From Bacteroidota bacterium (GTDB lineage Bacteria; Bacteroidota; Bacteroidia; Sphingobacteriales; Sphingobacteriaceae), in the NCBI GenBank assembly GCA_023450085.1, contig JAEXHI010000037.1, forward strand, positions 62,001 to 126,000: a stretch of DNA of 64,000 nt, in the 5' to 3' direction. Shown here piece after piece: positions 16,280 to 25,249 of this stretch (position 1 is the stretch's first letter; every line of letters starts with the position of its first letter). A program made the position numbers and the translations under genes. The notes beneath the pieces are model-generated. The model saw nothing but the letters and a program-made list of their open reading frames with translations. It did no database searches and was not told the DNA's origin.

Positions 16280-16304
16280 AGATGCTTCGTACCTCAGCAT
16301 GACA
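16280..16304 (-). repeat. Palindromic repeat at the right of the GIY-YIG gene
   Basis: AGATGCTTCGTACCTCAGCA then TGACA; on the minus strand it reads TGTCATGCTGAG-GTA-CGAAGCATCT. It is in inverted orientation to the copy at 15912-15938. It begins 15 bases after the GIY-YIG stop codon and ends 15 bases before the metF start. Confidence 0.8.
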
Positions 16305-16319
16305 GCGCTAAACCAACCA

Positions 16320-17273
16320 ATGAAGATTACAGAACATATTAAAAACGCAAAAGGAAAAACCTTATTCTCATTCGAGCTTTTACCGCCAATTAAGGGACAA
16401 AGTATAGACTGGATTTACGAGGGTATTGAGCCTTTGCTAGAATTTCAACCGCCTTTTATTGACGTTACTTCTTTAAGGGAAGATTATATTTACAAAGAGC
16501 AGCCGAATGGCTTATTGCAAAAAGTTTCTTATCGTAAACGCCCAGGAACTATTGCGATTTGTGCTGCGATTATCCATAAATATAAAATTGATGCTGTTCC
16601 GCATTTAATTTGTGGTGGTTTTACCAAAGAAGAAACAGAAAATGCGCTCATTGATTTACAGTTTTTGGGAATCGACAATGTATTGGCTTTAAGAGGAGAT
16701 GCGCGTAAGGCCGACAGTTCTTTTGTACCTACTGCTGGCGGACATGCTTACGCAACCGATCTTATCCAACACATTAAAAACCATAACGACGGAAAGTTCC
16801 TTCACGAAGACGTAGAAACCTTTAAAAGTGATTTCTGTATTGGCGTGGCGGGTTATCCCGAAAAACATTTTGAAGCTCCAAATTTGAATACAGATTTCAA
16901 ATACCTAAAACAAAAGGTAGATATGGGCGCTGAGTTTATCGTAACACAGATGTTTTTTGACAACCAAAAATATTTCGAGTTTGTACAAAAATGCAGGGAT
17001 AACGGAATCAACGTGCCTATTATTCCAGGTTTGAAACCTATCAGTACCTTGGGTCAGGTAACGGCATTACCTAAAATATTCCATATTGATTTGCCAGATG
17101 AGTTGACAGATGCCTTATCGCACGCTAAAACCAACGCAGAAGCTAAAGAAATAGGCACAGCCGCAATGATTAAGCAATGTAAGGAGTTGATTGAATTTGG
17201 AGCCCCTGTATTGCATTTTTACACCATGGGTAAACCAGATCAAACGAAAGAAATTGCAAAGGCAGTGTTTTAG
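16320..17273 (+). CDS. metF: 5,10-methylenetetrahydrofolate reductase
   Basis: A 317-residue FAD-dependent TIM-barrel enzyme that makes 5-methyltetrahydrofolate, the methyl donor for MetH. Seen: FSFELLPPIKGQS (18-30, catalytic Glu in the FE motif), PHLICGGFTKEE near 95, the NVLALRGD turn near 120, and GVAGYPEKHFEAPN (FAD and folate site) near 172. The ATG at 16320 is chosen because it aligns with the family; an earlier in-frame ATG at 16299 lies inside the palindromic repeat and would add seven unrelated residues. The size is normal. It shares the metH transcript if the intervening GIY-YIG cassette does not terminate it, and so would be under the SAM riboswitch. Confidence 0.96.
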   Translation: MKITEHIKNAKGKTLFSFELLPPIKGQSIDWIYEGIEPLLEFQPPFIDVTSLREDYIYKEQPNGLLQKVSYRKRPGTIAICAAIIHKYKIDAVPHLICGGFTKEETENALIDLQFLGIDNVLALRGDARKADSSFVPTAGGHAYATDLIQHIKNHNDGKFLHEDVETFKSDFCIGVAGYPEKHFEAPNLNTDFKYLKQKVDMGAEFIVTQMFFDNQKYFEFVQKCRDNGINVPIIPGLKPISTLGQVTALPKIFHIDLPDELTDALSHAKTNAEAKEIGTAAMIKQCKELIEFGAPVLHFYTMGKPDQTKEIAKAVF

Positions 17274-17351
17274 GATTTAGTTTTGGTTGCAAGTGATGTG
17301 TGGTGAGATTTGGAATTTAAAACTCTAGCTTGATTCTCCAATAATAGAAAC

Positions 17352-17400
17352 GTCATTGTGAACTAAAGCGTTGGGACAAGGTTAGGAGTGAGGCAATCTC
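17352..17400. repeat. GTCATTGTGAAC..GAGGCAATCTC dispersed repeat
   Basis: The sequence starts GTCATTGTGAAC and ends GAGGCAATCTC, the pattern of a widespread intergenic repeat in this phylum (GTCATTGCGAG..GAGGCAATC). It lies about 80 bases after metF. Confidence 0.5.
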
Positions 17401-17421
17401 ATCGAATAATTCTTTTAAATA

Positions 17422-17453
17422 AAAAAGCATGGAATTCAGATCCATGCTTTTTC
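17422..17453. terminator. Bidirectional terminator between metF and the minus-strand operon
   Basis: AAAAAGCATGGA pairs with TCCATGCTTTTT around a seven-base loop, giving A and T runs on both sides. It serves the convergent metF and small membrane-protein genes. Confidence 0.85.
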
Positions 17454-17479
17454 CGTTTATGTCTTATTCTTGAATTATA

Positions 17480-17605
17480 TTATTCTCTTAATTTCTTGCG
17501 CAATACATTTATCACAAGGTATAATACATAAAATATCAAAATTACAAATGTGAGACTTAACAAATTCCAAATGAGTAAGCCTGTTTCAGGTACTAAAAGA
17601 TCCAT
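17480..17605 (-). CDS. 41-residue single-pass membrane protein
   Basis: A short frame read directly from the sequence: start ATG at 17605, stop TAA at 17480-17482. The product begins MDLLVPETGLLIWNLLS, has one long hydrophobic helix (about residues 9-33) and ends in a basic tail (RKKLRE). It starts 11 bases after the stop codon of the di-haem peroxidase gene on the same strand, and a terminator lies beyond it, so it is the last gene of the operon. The start resembles the first helix of Bacteroidota ATP synthase subunit b (xxLLxPxxGLxxW) without the rest of that protein. It may be a small membrane subunit or anchor. Function unknown. Confidence 0.7.
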   Translation of the reverse strand: MDLLVPETGLLIWNLLSLTFVILIFYVLYLVINVLRKKLRE

Positions 17606-17616
17606 ATTAAAGCGTT

Positions 17617-18756
17617 TTATTGTTCTGGTAATTTTGGAGGCATAATTTTCTGTACTTGTGTACTGATCGATTTTAAAAATGCTTCCAGTTGTGTTTGTTC
17701 GGTTAAAGTTAAGTTTAATTTTTTTAGCATCGCCGATTTCGGATTTTTCAATGAATCTGGAATAACGGCAGCTCGCTGGTAGCTTACCGGATTTCCTAAG
17801 TTATAAAACTCAATCACGTCTTTAATGGAAGGGAAATTGCCATGATGCATCCAAGGTCCGGTAATGTGGGTTTCTCTCAAAGAAGGGGTTTTAAATGCTC
17901 CCACATCCTTTAAATTTTTGGTAACATTATACAATCCCAGATCTTCCATTCGTGAACCCAATAAAGCCTGTCCGTCATTGTGAAACTTATTGTCGCTAAA
18001 TAAAGGAGTATTATGGCAATTGATACATCCCGCTTTGGTACGGAACAGGTGCAAGCCGACTACTTCGTCATCCTTTAAAGCCTTTGAATTGCCTTTTACA
18101 AAAGCATCAAAACGGGAACTGGTGCTTACAATACTACGTTCAAAAGTGGCAATGGCTTTTTGTATTTTGTCTAATGTGATTTCTTCACTTCCGAAAGCTT
18201 GAACAAACAAAGGTTTGTAACCCGCAACAGCTTTTACGTTTTTAACCATTGTAGCTAAATCAGTGTTCATTTCTACATGGTCTTGCACAGGAAATTTTGC
18301 CTGTTCTTCTAAACTGCCAGCTCTGCCGTCCCAAAAAAACTTTTCATAAAAACCAACATTGAGTAAAGTCATGGCATTGCGTTTACCGGTTTGGCGATTG
18401 TGACCATAAGCTACTCTTTTTCCATCTCCCCAACCCAATTCAGGGTCATGACAAGAAGCACAAGCAATTTGCCCCGAAACAGATAATCGAGGGTCGAAGA
18501 AAAGAATTTTTCCTAGCTGCTGTTTTTCTGCTTTAAAGGGATTATCTGCTGGATAACTAGGTCTGCCTAAATAGCCAATATCCTTAAAGCCAGGTTTGGC
18601 CTCCTCATGTAAGGTTGGTTTAGGCCATTTTGCAGGATCACCACTGTACAACTCACGTAGCTGTTCAACGGTATAATCTGTACTTTGCAAAAAAGCAGAG
18701 GAGCAAACAAAAACAATTAAAACGGTGGCCAGCACCAAAAGTCTTTTCATCCTCAA
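17617..18756 (-). CDS. Di-haem cytochrome c peroxidase (CcpA/MauG family)
   Basis: A 379-residue exported protein with a signal peptide (about 1-24) and two c-type haem sites: CASCH at 99-103 and CINCH at 244-248. The CCP-family context FFDPRLSVSGQIACASCHDP and the C-terminal FKTPSLRETHITGPWMHHG segment are present. Classical members reduce hydrogen peroxide in the periplasm; MauG and MbnH relatives instead oxidise amino-acid side chains of a partner protein. It is four bases from the preceding lipoprotein gene and in an operon with SusC and SusD, a setting that favours a partner-specific oxidase or metal-linked role over plain detoxification. That last point is an inference. Confidence 0.93.
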   Translation of the reverse strand: MRMKRLLVLATVLIVFVCSSAFLQSTDYTVEQLRELYSGDPAKWPKPTLHEEAKPGFKDIGYLGRPSYPADNPFKAEKQQLGKILFFDPRLSVSGQIACASCHDPELGWGDGKRVAYGHNRQTGKRNAMTLLNVGFYEKFFWDGRAGSLEEQAKFPVQDHVEMNTDLATMVKNVKAVAGYKPLFVQAFGSEEITLDKIQKAIATFERSIVSTSSRFDAFVKGNSKALKDDEVVGLHLFRTKAGCINCHNTPLFSDNKFHNDGQALLGSRMEDLGLYNVTKNLKDVGAFKTPSLRETHITGPWMHHGNFPSIKDVIEFYNLGNPVSYQRAAVIPDSLKNPKSAMLKKLNLTLTEQTQLEAFLKSISTQVQKIMPPKLPEQ

Positions 18757-18760
18757 AAAA

Positions 18761-19375
18761 TTAAAGGGTAAGTGCTGTTGGGCTTAGTTTATACTTAAAA
18801 GTTCGTGTGGTGCCTCCAATGGCTGCCTCGTTGAAAGTAATACTAAGGTCAATCACTTTCGAGGTTTCGTCGTAAGTACCGCTGCCACTCATGCCAATTG
18901 TAATGGTTTGTCCTGCGGTTGATTTTCTCAAAATTACATCTTGGGTTTTTACTTTAACGATACCTGTTTTTGCACCCTCATAATCTGGGAAAAACTGTAA
19001 AACCTGATCTACATTAATGCCCACGGTTTTAATATTGGTGCTTCCAGTATAGGTGCTGTACAAACGTACCATGTCAAACATAGGCACGCCACTGTCTACC
19101 ACATTTGGATTGGTAAAGCCAATAAAGCTAGGGTCGGCGGTAGAAATCGTTGAAAAATGTCCAGCAATCCTGCTTCCCCAAGCAGCTGTAGTTGGATCGT
19201 ATCTATATACGAACATTTGATAGAAGGCGATGGGCTGATGAAAAACGGAAATGGCAGAAGATGAAGCGGTAGCCACTGGTTCCGCTGGATATAAATCTGC
19301 TTTTGCAGCAGGTTCGTCTTTTTTACAACCGCTAAAGATGATGATGCTAATGAATAATGCTAATAAATTTCTCAT
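18761..19375 (-). CDS. Surface or periplasmic lipoprotein of the SusCD-peroxidase operon
   Basis: A 204-residue lipoprotein: leader MRNLLALFISIIIFSGCKKDE with the lipid-attachment Cys17. The body is beta-rich with many Ser, Thr and Gly and no cysteine after the lipobox. A single tryptophan (AAWGS) is present. I do not recognise a domain. It starts nine bases after the susD stop codon and ends four bases before the di-haem peroxidase, so it belongs to the same transcript. In related loci, a lipoprotein encoded between SusD and an MbnH-like peroxidase is the oxidase's substrate (MbnP), but this sequence lacks the MbnP features I would look for, so that identity is only a possibility. Confidence 0.75.
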   Translation of the reverse strand: MRNLLALFISIIIFSGCKKDEPAAKADLYPAEPVATASSSAISVFHQPIAFYQMFVYRYDPTTAAWGSRIAGHFSTISTADPSFIGFTNPNVVDSGVPMFDMVRLYSTYTGSTNIKTVGINVDQVLQFFPDYEGAKTGIVKVKTQDVILRKSTAGQTITIGMSGSGTYDETSKVIDLSITFNEAAIGGTTRTFKYKLSPTALTL

Positions 19376-19384
19376 ATCTTTTTA

Positions 19385-20818
19385 TTAATAACCTGGGTTT
19401 TGTTTCATGTTTTTGTTAGCGTTAACCGTGTTGGCCGGAAGTGGCATGATTAGCCTATCGTCGTCAGTCAAAAGGTTTTTGGCTAGTGGCGTAACATCTA
19501 CTCTGGCGATGTCTTTTTTGCGTCGCATTAAATCGAACAGTAAATTGCCTTCAAAGGCTAGTTCTTTTCTTCTTTCTAAGAGCACAGCGTCAATAACCGC
19601 ATCTTTTGTACTTAAATTTAAAGTACTCGCGCTAGCATCGCCACGTTTCCTGATCAGGTTTAGGTCGGCGTTTGCTGTGGTGAAATCTGTTACTGTTTTT
19701 TCTACTGCCGCCTCCGCTCTAATTAAATACAGTTCCGAAAGTCGTAATACTTTGATAGGTGTAGCCAATGTCCCACCACCTTGGTACTTTTTAGTGAAAG
19801 CATAATTTACACCGCTTATATCAATTCTATTGAACATCGAATTGATATTTCTTACGTCAGTGGTGCTGTATAAACCAGTTAAATCCAAAGTTGCGGCATA
19901 CATTCTGTAAGATGAAAGGTTGGTGCTTTCGTAGTATACGCCCAAACCGCCACCAGTGAAGTTGGTTTCTACAGGCAATTCAAAGATCGATTCGCTTGAT
20001 GGTACACGCCCTGTCCAGCTAGCTACATAAGCAGCATTGGTTATTAATGTGTATTGGTTGCTCTTGATAATTTCGTCGGCCAATGCAAAGGCTCTGTCCC
20101 AATTATTTTGGTACAAGTAAACTTTGGCCAACAGTGCTTTGGCAGAAGTTTTGGTGAAATAGTTCTGTTTAGTACCAGAGTTTAAAACGCCTACATTGGT
20201 ATCGTCAAAAGCAGCAATGGCTTCCGTAAGGTCGTTTGTAATGGCATTGTAAGTTTCAGCAACGGTTGCTCTAAAAGGTGCTGGATCTGAATACAATTGT
20301 GGCTGCGAAATGACAGGAATACCTAAATGAGATCCATTTGAGGTGTAATTGAATGGTCGGGCAAAAATCCTAACCAAATCAAAATGGATTAATGCTCTGA
20401 TTGCTTTTGCTTCGGCAATGATTTTGGTTTTTTCGGTCGCAGAACCTGCTGAGGAAGGGGTGTATTTAATGATGTTGTTTATATTGTTCAGTTCGCCATA
20501 TAGAGAAGAGTAAGTGCCATTCATACTTGAATTTTGTGAATCTACAATGGCCTCGTAAACATCTTCTAGCCTAAGGTTAGTGTTTTTACTGAATTTGATA
20601 TTCCCCGCTAAAATTTCAGGATAAACCATCATGTTTTTATTATAATGGCTTTCATCTAATAAAGCTCTATAAGAACCTGCCAAAGCAGTTTTTGCACCCT
20701 GTACATCTAAAAAGAGGTCTTCTAAGGATATTTTATCTGTAGGTTCTTTATCTAATATTTTTTCGCAAGAAGAAAATCCTATCAGCGAAATTATAAGGAG
20801 TAAGTAATATTTTTTCAT
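19385..20818 (-). CDS. SusD/RagB-family substrate-binding lipoprotein
   Basis: A 477-residue surface lipoprotein. The leader ends in FSSCEKILDKEP, the classic SusD start with lipid on Cys. TPR-like helices fill the first half (about 70-330), and the C-terminal part has the SusD signature RLSELYLIRAEAAVEK and RRKELAFEGNLLFDLMRRK. I chose the ATG at 20818 because it begins the signal peptide; an earlier one at 20851 adds 11 residues. SusD proteins cap the SusC transporter and grasp a ligand at the cell surface. The gene lies 42 bases downstream of susC. The ligand cannot be read from the sequence; there is no glycoside hydrolase in the operon. Confidence 0.95.
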   Translation of the reverse strand: MKKYYLLLIISLIGFSSCEKILDKEPTDKISLEDLFLDVQGAKTALAGSYRALLDESHYNKNMMVYPEILAGNIKFSKNTNLRLEDVYEAIVDSQNSSMNGTYSSLYGELNNINNIIKYTPSSAGSATEKTKIIAEAKAIRALIHFDLVRIFARPFNYTSNGSHLGIPVISQPQLYSDPAPFRATVAETYNAITNDLTEAIAAFDDTNVGVLNSGTKQNYFTKTSAKALLAKVYLYQNNWDRAFALADEIIKSNQYTLITNAAYVASWTGRVPSSESIFELPVETNFTGGGLGVYYESTNLSSYRMYAATLDLTGLYSTTDVRNINSMFNRIDISGVNYAFTKKYQGGGTLATPIKVLRLSELYLIRAEAAVEKTVTDFTTANADLNLIRKRGDASASTLNLSTKDAVIDAVLLERRKELAFEGNLLFDLMRRKKDIARVDVTPLAKNLLTDDDRLIMPLPANTVNANKNMKQNPGY

Positions 20819-20860
20819 CGAAATTGATATGTTGAAAATGGATGATTTCATGATCGATTA

Positions 20861-23800
20861 TTATAGGCCAATTTTTACACCGAAAGTAAATGCAGAAGTT
20901 TCTGGAAATACGAATCTTCGCTCTGCTACGCCATTTCTGCCTTTAGTTCCGGCATCTTTATACAGATAAAAAAGATTGGTAGCATTAGCAAAAATAGAAG
21001 CGCTTTGAAGTGTTAATTTGCTGGCCATACTTTTAGGCAACGTATAGCCAAGGGTAACGTTTGAAAGTTTCAGATAGCTCAGGTCGTACATGTAACGAGA
21101 TGAATTGGGTACGATACTTCTATTAATGAGCAATCTTGGAATATCGGTAACATCACCAGGTTTTTGCCAACGATCTATCAAGTTCACACTTTGATTTCTG
21201 TTTTGAAGATTTCTGCCGTCAGACTCGTCCGCATAGTTCACAAATAAATTGGCACCGTAGCTGTAAAGAATGTTGAAAGAGAAGTTGAAATCGTATAGGT
21301 TGAACGTGTTGATGAAACCACCTTGGAAATCAGGTAGGCGATCTCCCAATACCATGGTGTTGCCAATAGTAAGGGCATTAATTTCGGAAACGGTTCTGAT
21401 GACGCCATTATTGTCATAAAACATCTCTGTCCCATTGTCTGGATTAATTCCTGCCCAGCGATAACCATAAATAGCCGAAGTACTATTTCCTACTTTTAAG
21501 GCCGCTGCATCAGTTGCAGTAGAGTATAAGGAGGCGAAGCCATTGTTGTAAGAAATCAATTTGTTTTTGTTGGTGCCCAGGTTAAAAGATGTAAACCAGT
21601 TAAAATTCTGTTTGCTGATTACTGGAGTGTTGATGCTCAATTCGAAACCTTGGTTGCGCATTTTGCCCGTGTTGGCAGAGATATTAGCAAAACCTGTTTC
21701 TAGTGGCACTAATACGTTGGAAATAAGGTCAACAATCGTGTTATTATAATATTCGGCAGTTACCTGTACTTTGTTAAACAGGGTGAAATCTACCGCTGTA
21801 TTGAATTTGTAGTTCTTTTCCCAGCCTAAATCTGGATTGGGGGCACCTGTTGCATCAGGGTATGAAGCGACGTTCCCGTTATAAGTATTGCCACTTTGCG
21901 TACCGAAACTATACAAACCTCTAGCTGCATAAGTACCAATTCTGGAGTTCCCTGTTGAACCAAAAGTGGTTCTTAATTTCAGATGGTTAATCACTTTGTT
22001 GTTTTTGAAGAACTCTTCGTTGCTAATTAGCCAAGCTAAACCAATTGATCCGTTGAGCGCTACCTGTTTGTCTCCACCAAAAATGGACGACTTGTCAATA
22101 CGCCCGTTGATGTTGGCGTAGTATTTCTTTTTGAAATCATAACCTAACTGCGAGTAATAAGATACCGTGGCGTCAGAGTTGGTAGAAGAAGCAGAAGTTT
22201 GTGTGGCAGCCATATTCAGTACACGATACCTGTCGAAGCTGAATCCAGCGCCTGAGCCTCTCAATAAATCGGTTTTTCTATCTGCTATTTGCGTGCCCAC
22301 TAAGAAATTAACCGTATGTGCATCTTTAAATACTTTGTCGTAAGTGGCTTGAACAAATGCGGTGTACCCTAGGTAATTACGGTCATAAATAGTTAATCTG
22401 CCATTAGCATTTCTTCCAGTAGCATTTTGTGCGGATAAATATTGGGTTTGCTTGTTTTGATAGTTGTCTGCACCTACCGTGGCCGAAATTGCAATCTCCT
22501 TAGTGATTTGATAGCTACCGTTTAAATTACCCATTAATTGAATACCCTTATTGCTGTTTTGGTTTTGGGTAAGAATTGCCAGCGGATTTGGTACGCCCAA
22601 AATATCTTGGTAAGTGCCATCTTCGGCTACAGCGGCTATGTTTGGAGGTAAAATCACGCCCCCAAAAGCTGATAAAGTGTTACTTTGCGTATAAGTAGGG
22701 CTAAGGTTAAAGCCAACTTTGAACTTATCGTTAATTTGTTGATCTACCCTCAAACGCAAATAAACCTTTTGCAGATCATTACCTAAAGAGCTCGATTTTT
22801 GATCTCTATAACCCGCAGAAAGACGATAAGTAGTTTTGCCCGTGCCTCCGGAAAGGTCTAGGCCGATGTTTTGATAAACCGGTGTTCTATTTGTTAAATC
22901 AAACCAATCCGTATTGATGGTGCTACTTCCAGCAAGCTGAGTGGCTTCGGTTACGGAGCGACCACCATTAATGTAAGCTTCTCTTAGCAGACTGTGATAT
23001 TGCGGACCACTTAACCATTTGTATTCGTTGATGAACCTAGAAATACCAGTATCGTAATTTACGTTAAGTCTTGTTTTTCCAGCTTCGCCAGCTTTGGTCG
23101 TGATAATGATTACTCCATTTGCAGCATCAGCGCCATACAAGGCGGAGGCCGTAGCATCTTTTAGTATAGAGATGCTTTTAATATCATCTGGGTTTATGTT
23201 CGATAGCGGATTGAGGTAACCTTCGCCGTTGAAAACAGAAGCTTCATTTCCTCTTTGTTGCTCATAAGCGGGAACACCATCTACTACATATAGCGGTTGC
23301 GTAGAAGTTCCTCTGCTTGCACCAATATTTGGTAATGACCCTTGCCCCCTGATATTGATTTTAACAGGGGTATTCAGTTCAGAGGTTGTTTCTACATAAA
23401 CCCCAGCCACCATTCCTTCAATCATTTTGTCGAAACTCTCAATAGGTCTGTAGCTCTGTAATTGCTTGCTCGAAAGTTGTGAAATACTGCCCACTACATC
23501 TTCCCTACGTTTTTCTTTGGTGTAAGAACTCGTTACGATCACTTCGTCCATGCCAAAAATATCATTGTCCATCTCTACCTTTAAAAAGCTTTGTTTGCCC
23601 ACATTTACTTCCTTGGTGAGCATGCCAATGTAAATGAACTCTAGGATGGTGCTCTCGATGTTTTCGCCAGCTAACCTAATGGTAAATTCGCCGTTTACAT
23701 TGCTTATGGCGCCTTGTCGGGTACCTTTTTTAAAGACATTTACCCCTGGGATAGGTTGGCCATCTTGGCGACTGGTAATTACACCCGTAATTAATTTCAC

Positions 23801-24133
23801 CTGCGGAGCAGCTTTTCTAATACCTTTTCTGATGGCGATGTTATTGCCGGCCATGTTAAAATCCAATCCCGATTGTCCAGAAATAGTGGTCAGTACCTCT
23901 TTCAGGTTATTCTTGATATTTAAGGTAACCAGTTGCGAAAGATCAACTTCCTTTTGGTCGTAGTTAAAAGTTAAGCCTGTTTGTTTTTCGATATCCTTAA
24001 GAACAGTGGTTAATGGTTTTTGAACCACATTCACCGTTACTGTTGGATTTTTGCTTTGTGCCATTGTAGGCGCAATATGATAGAATAAGAGGAGCGTAAG
24101 AACTAAAAGGATTTTAGGGTAAACTTTATTCAT
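20861..24133 (-). CDS. SusC/RagA TonB-linked transporter with STN domain
   Basis: A 1090-residue outer-membrane transporter. Order: signal peptide ending near PTMAQS, an STN domain (about 30-105, VVQKPLTTVLKDIEKQTGLTF), which signals through an anti-sigma factor; a carboxypeptidase-regulatory-like domain (about 115-200); a TonB box and plug (about 200-345, VIVTSSYTKEKRREDVVGS and SILKDATASALYGADAANGV); and a barrel ending in FGVKIGL. The STN domain is needed only in receptors that talk to FecR, and fecR lies directly upstream with a one-base gap. It forms the pore of the SusCD complex. The substrate is unknown; a metal complex or a small organic compound is as plausible as a glycan. Confidence 0.96.
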   Translation of the reverse strand: MNKVYPKILLVLTLLLFYHIAPTMAQSKNPTVTVNVVQKPLTTVLKDIEKQTGLTFNYDQKEVDLSQLVTLNIKNNLKEVLTTISGQSGLDFNMAGNNIAIRKGIRKAAPQVKLITGVITSRQDGQPIPGVNVFKKGTRQGAISNVNGEFTIRLAGENIESTILEFIYIGMLTKEVNVGKQSFLKVEMDNDIFGMDEVIVTSSYTKEKRREDVVGSISQLSSKQLQSYRPIESFDKMIEGMVAGVYVETTSELNTPVKINIRGQGSLPNIGASRGTSTQPLYVVDGVPAYEQQRGNEASVFNGEGYLNPLSNINPDDIKSISILKDATASALYGADAANGVIIITTKAGEAGKTRLNVNYDTGISRFINEYKWLSGPQYHSLLREAYINGGRSVTEATQLAGSSTINTDWFDLTNRTPVYQNIGLDLSGGTGKTTYRLSAGYRDQKSSSLGNDLQKVYLRLRVDQQINDKFKVGFNLSPTYTQSNTLSAFGGVILPPNIAAVAEDGTYQDILGVPNPLAILTQNQNSNKGIQLMGNLNGSYQITKEIAISATVGADNYQNKQTQYLSAQNATGRNANGRLTIYDRNYLGYTAFVQATYDKVFKDAHTVNFLVGTQIADRKTDLLRGSGAGFSFDRYRVLNMAATQTSASSTNSDATVSYYSQLGYDFKKKYYANINGRIDKSSIFGGDKQVALNGSIGLAWLISNEEFFKNNKVINHLKLRTTFGSTGNSRIGTYAARGLYSFGTQSGNTYNGNVASYPDATGAPNPDLGWEKNYKFNTAVDFTLFNKVQVTAEYYNNTIVDLISNVLVPLETGFANISANTGKMRNQGFELSINTPVISKQNFNWFTSFNLGTNKNKLISYNNGFASLYSTATDAAALKVGNSTSAIYGYRWAGINPDNGTEMFYDNNGVIRTVSEINALTIGNTMVLGDRLPDFQGGFINTFNLYDFNFSFNILYSYGANLFVNYADESDGRNLQNRNQSVNLIDRWQKPGDVTDIPRLLINRSIVPNSSRYMYDLSYLKLSNVTLGYTLPKSMASKLTLQSASIFANATNLFYLYKDAGTKGRNGVAERRFVFPETSAFTFGVKIGL

Positions 24134-24134
24134 T

Positions 24135-25142
24135 TTATGGAACTAGGGTTATAATGTTGTTGTCGATTTTATAATTGATTCTTTTCGCAAAGCAGATATT
24201 TTGAATGATGCTCAGGTAATCGGTTTTAGAGAAACTTCCAGAATATTCCCAGTGTTGATCACCCGTTTTGTTGATGACGGTGATGCCGTAAGCATTATAA
24301 AGTTTGGTGGCGATTTCCTCGAAAGAAGCGCTTTCAAAAATGATAGCACCAGTTTGCCAAGCCGTGATTTGATTGGTATTAAAAGTGGTTTTCTCCAATT
24401 GTTTAGCGCTCCCTTTAATCGTAACCATTTCGGAGGGCTTTAAGACGGTTTTTTGGCTTTTATCACTTAATTCAACCGCAACACTTCCTTCTAATAGGGC
24501 TACCGAAACATCGGCTGCATTTTGATAAGCCGATATGTTAAACTTTGTTCCCAGAACGGTGGTAGTGAGTTTATTGGTTTTTACGGTAAAAGGTTTGCTT
24601 TTGTCTTTGCTGATTTCGAAAAAACCTTCTCCTACCAATTCTACTTCCCTTTTGTCGTGAGCAAAGTGCTGCGGATATTTTAAAGTACTGTTGCTATTTA
24701 GGGATATTTTAGAGCCATCTTCGAGGGTAATGATAGCAGTTTTGCCGTAATCGTTATGGTAGCTTATATAGACTGGCTGCGCAGGTTTTTGATTGAAGAT
24801 ATAAATTGTAACAGAAGAAATAACCAATAACGAAGCAGCGATGGCTAGCTTGGTATAGCTGAATAGTTTTTTACTCTTTGTAGGAGGCGTTACTGGGATA
24901 GTGTCGTGAACTGCTAGAAAGCTGTCGAATTTGTCTAATGCTTCACTTAGTTCTGGTTCACCAAGTTGCAGATGAAGTTTAGCCAATAGCAATTCTGCCT
25001 TATAAATTTCATCTAATTTTTCAGGATGTAAGCTGATCCAATTTTCCCAAAAAGCAATGGCTTGCTCGTCAGTTTGAAGATAATAAGCGATGAAAGATTC
25101 ATCTGCAGCAAAATCTTCCGCATGATAAAGGTTAAAATTCAT
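24135..25142 (-). CDS. FecR-family anti-sigma factor
   Basis: A 335-residue single-pass inner-membrane protein. Residues 1-85 are the cytoplasmic part that holds the sigma factor; a membrane helix (LAIAASLLVISSVTIYIF) is at about 104-121; the FecR domain follows (about 135-230, YGKTAIITLEDGSKISLNSNS and FTVKTNKLTTTVLGTKFN); and a DUF4974-type C-terminal domain ends the protein (about 265-333). It senses the STN domain of the SusC partner and releases the sigma factor when ligand is transported. It is 107 bases downstream of the sigma-factor gene and one base from susC. Confidence 0.95.
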   Translation of the reverse strand: MNFNLYHAEDFAADESFIAYYLQTDEQAIAFWENWISLHPEKLDEIYKAELLLAKLHLQLGEPELSEALDKFDSFLAVHDTIPVTPPTKSKKLFSYTKLAIAASLLVISSVTIYIFNQKPAQPVYISYHNDYGKTAIITLEDGSKISLNSNSTLKYPQHFAHDKREVELVGEGFFEISKDKSKPFTVKTNKLTTTVLGTKFNISAYQNAADVSVALLEGSVAVELSDKSQKTVLKPSEMVTIKGSAKQLEKTTFNTNQITAWQTGAIIFESASFEEIATKLYNAYGITVINKTGDQHWEYSGSFSKTDYLSIIQNICFAKRINYKIDNNIITLVP

Positions 25143-25249
25143 GTATGGAATACCGAGTTTTTTTAGACTAGTTATAGATAAGAGTCAGGGTAGGTAGATT
25201 TTTACCAGAATTTTTTTAAAAAAATAAAAAGTCGCTTGAAACGCTGTAT

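Noticed and set aside
16299..16319. Upstream in-frame ATG of metF
   Set aside because: It lies inside the palindromic repeat, and the extra seven residues do not match the MetF N terminus.
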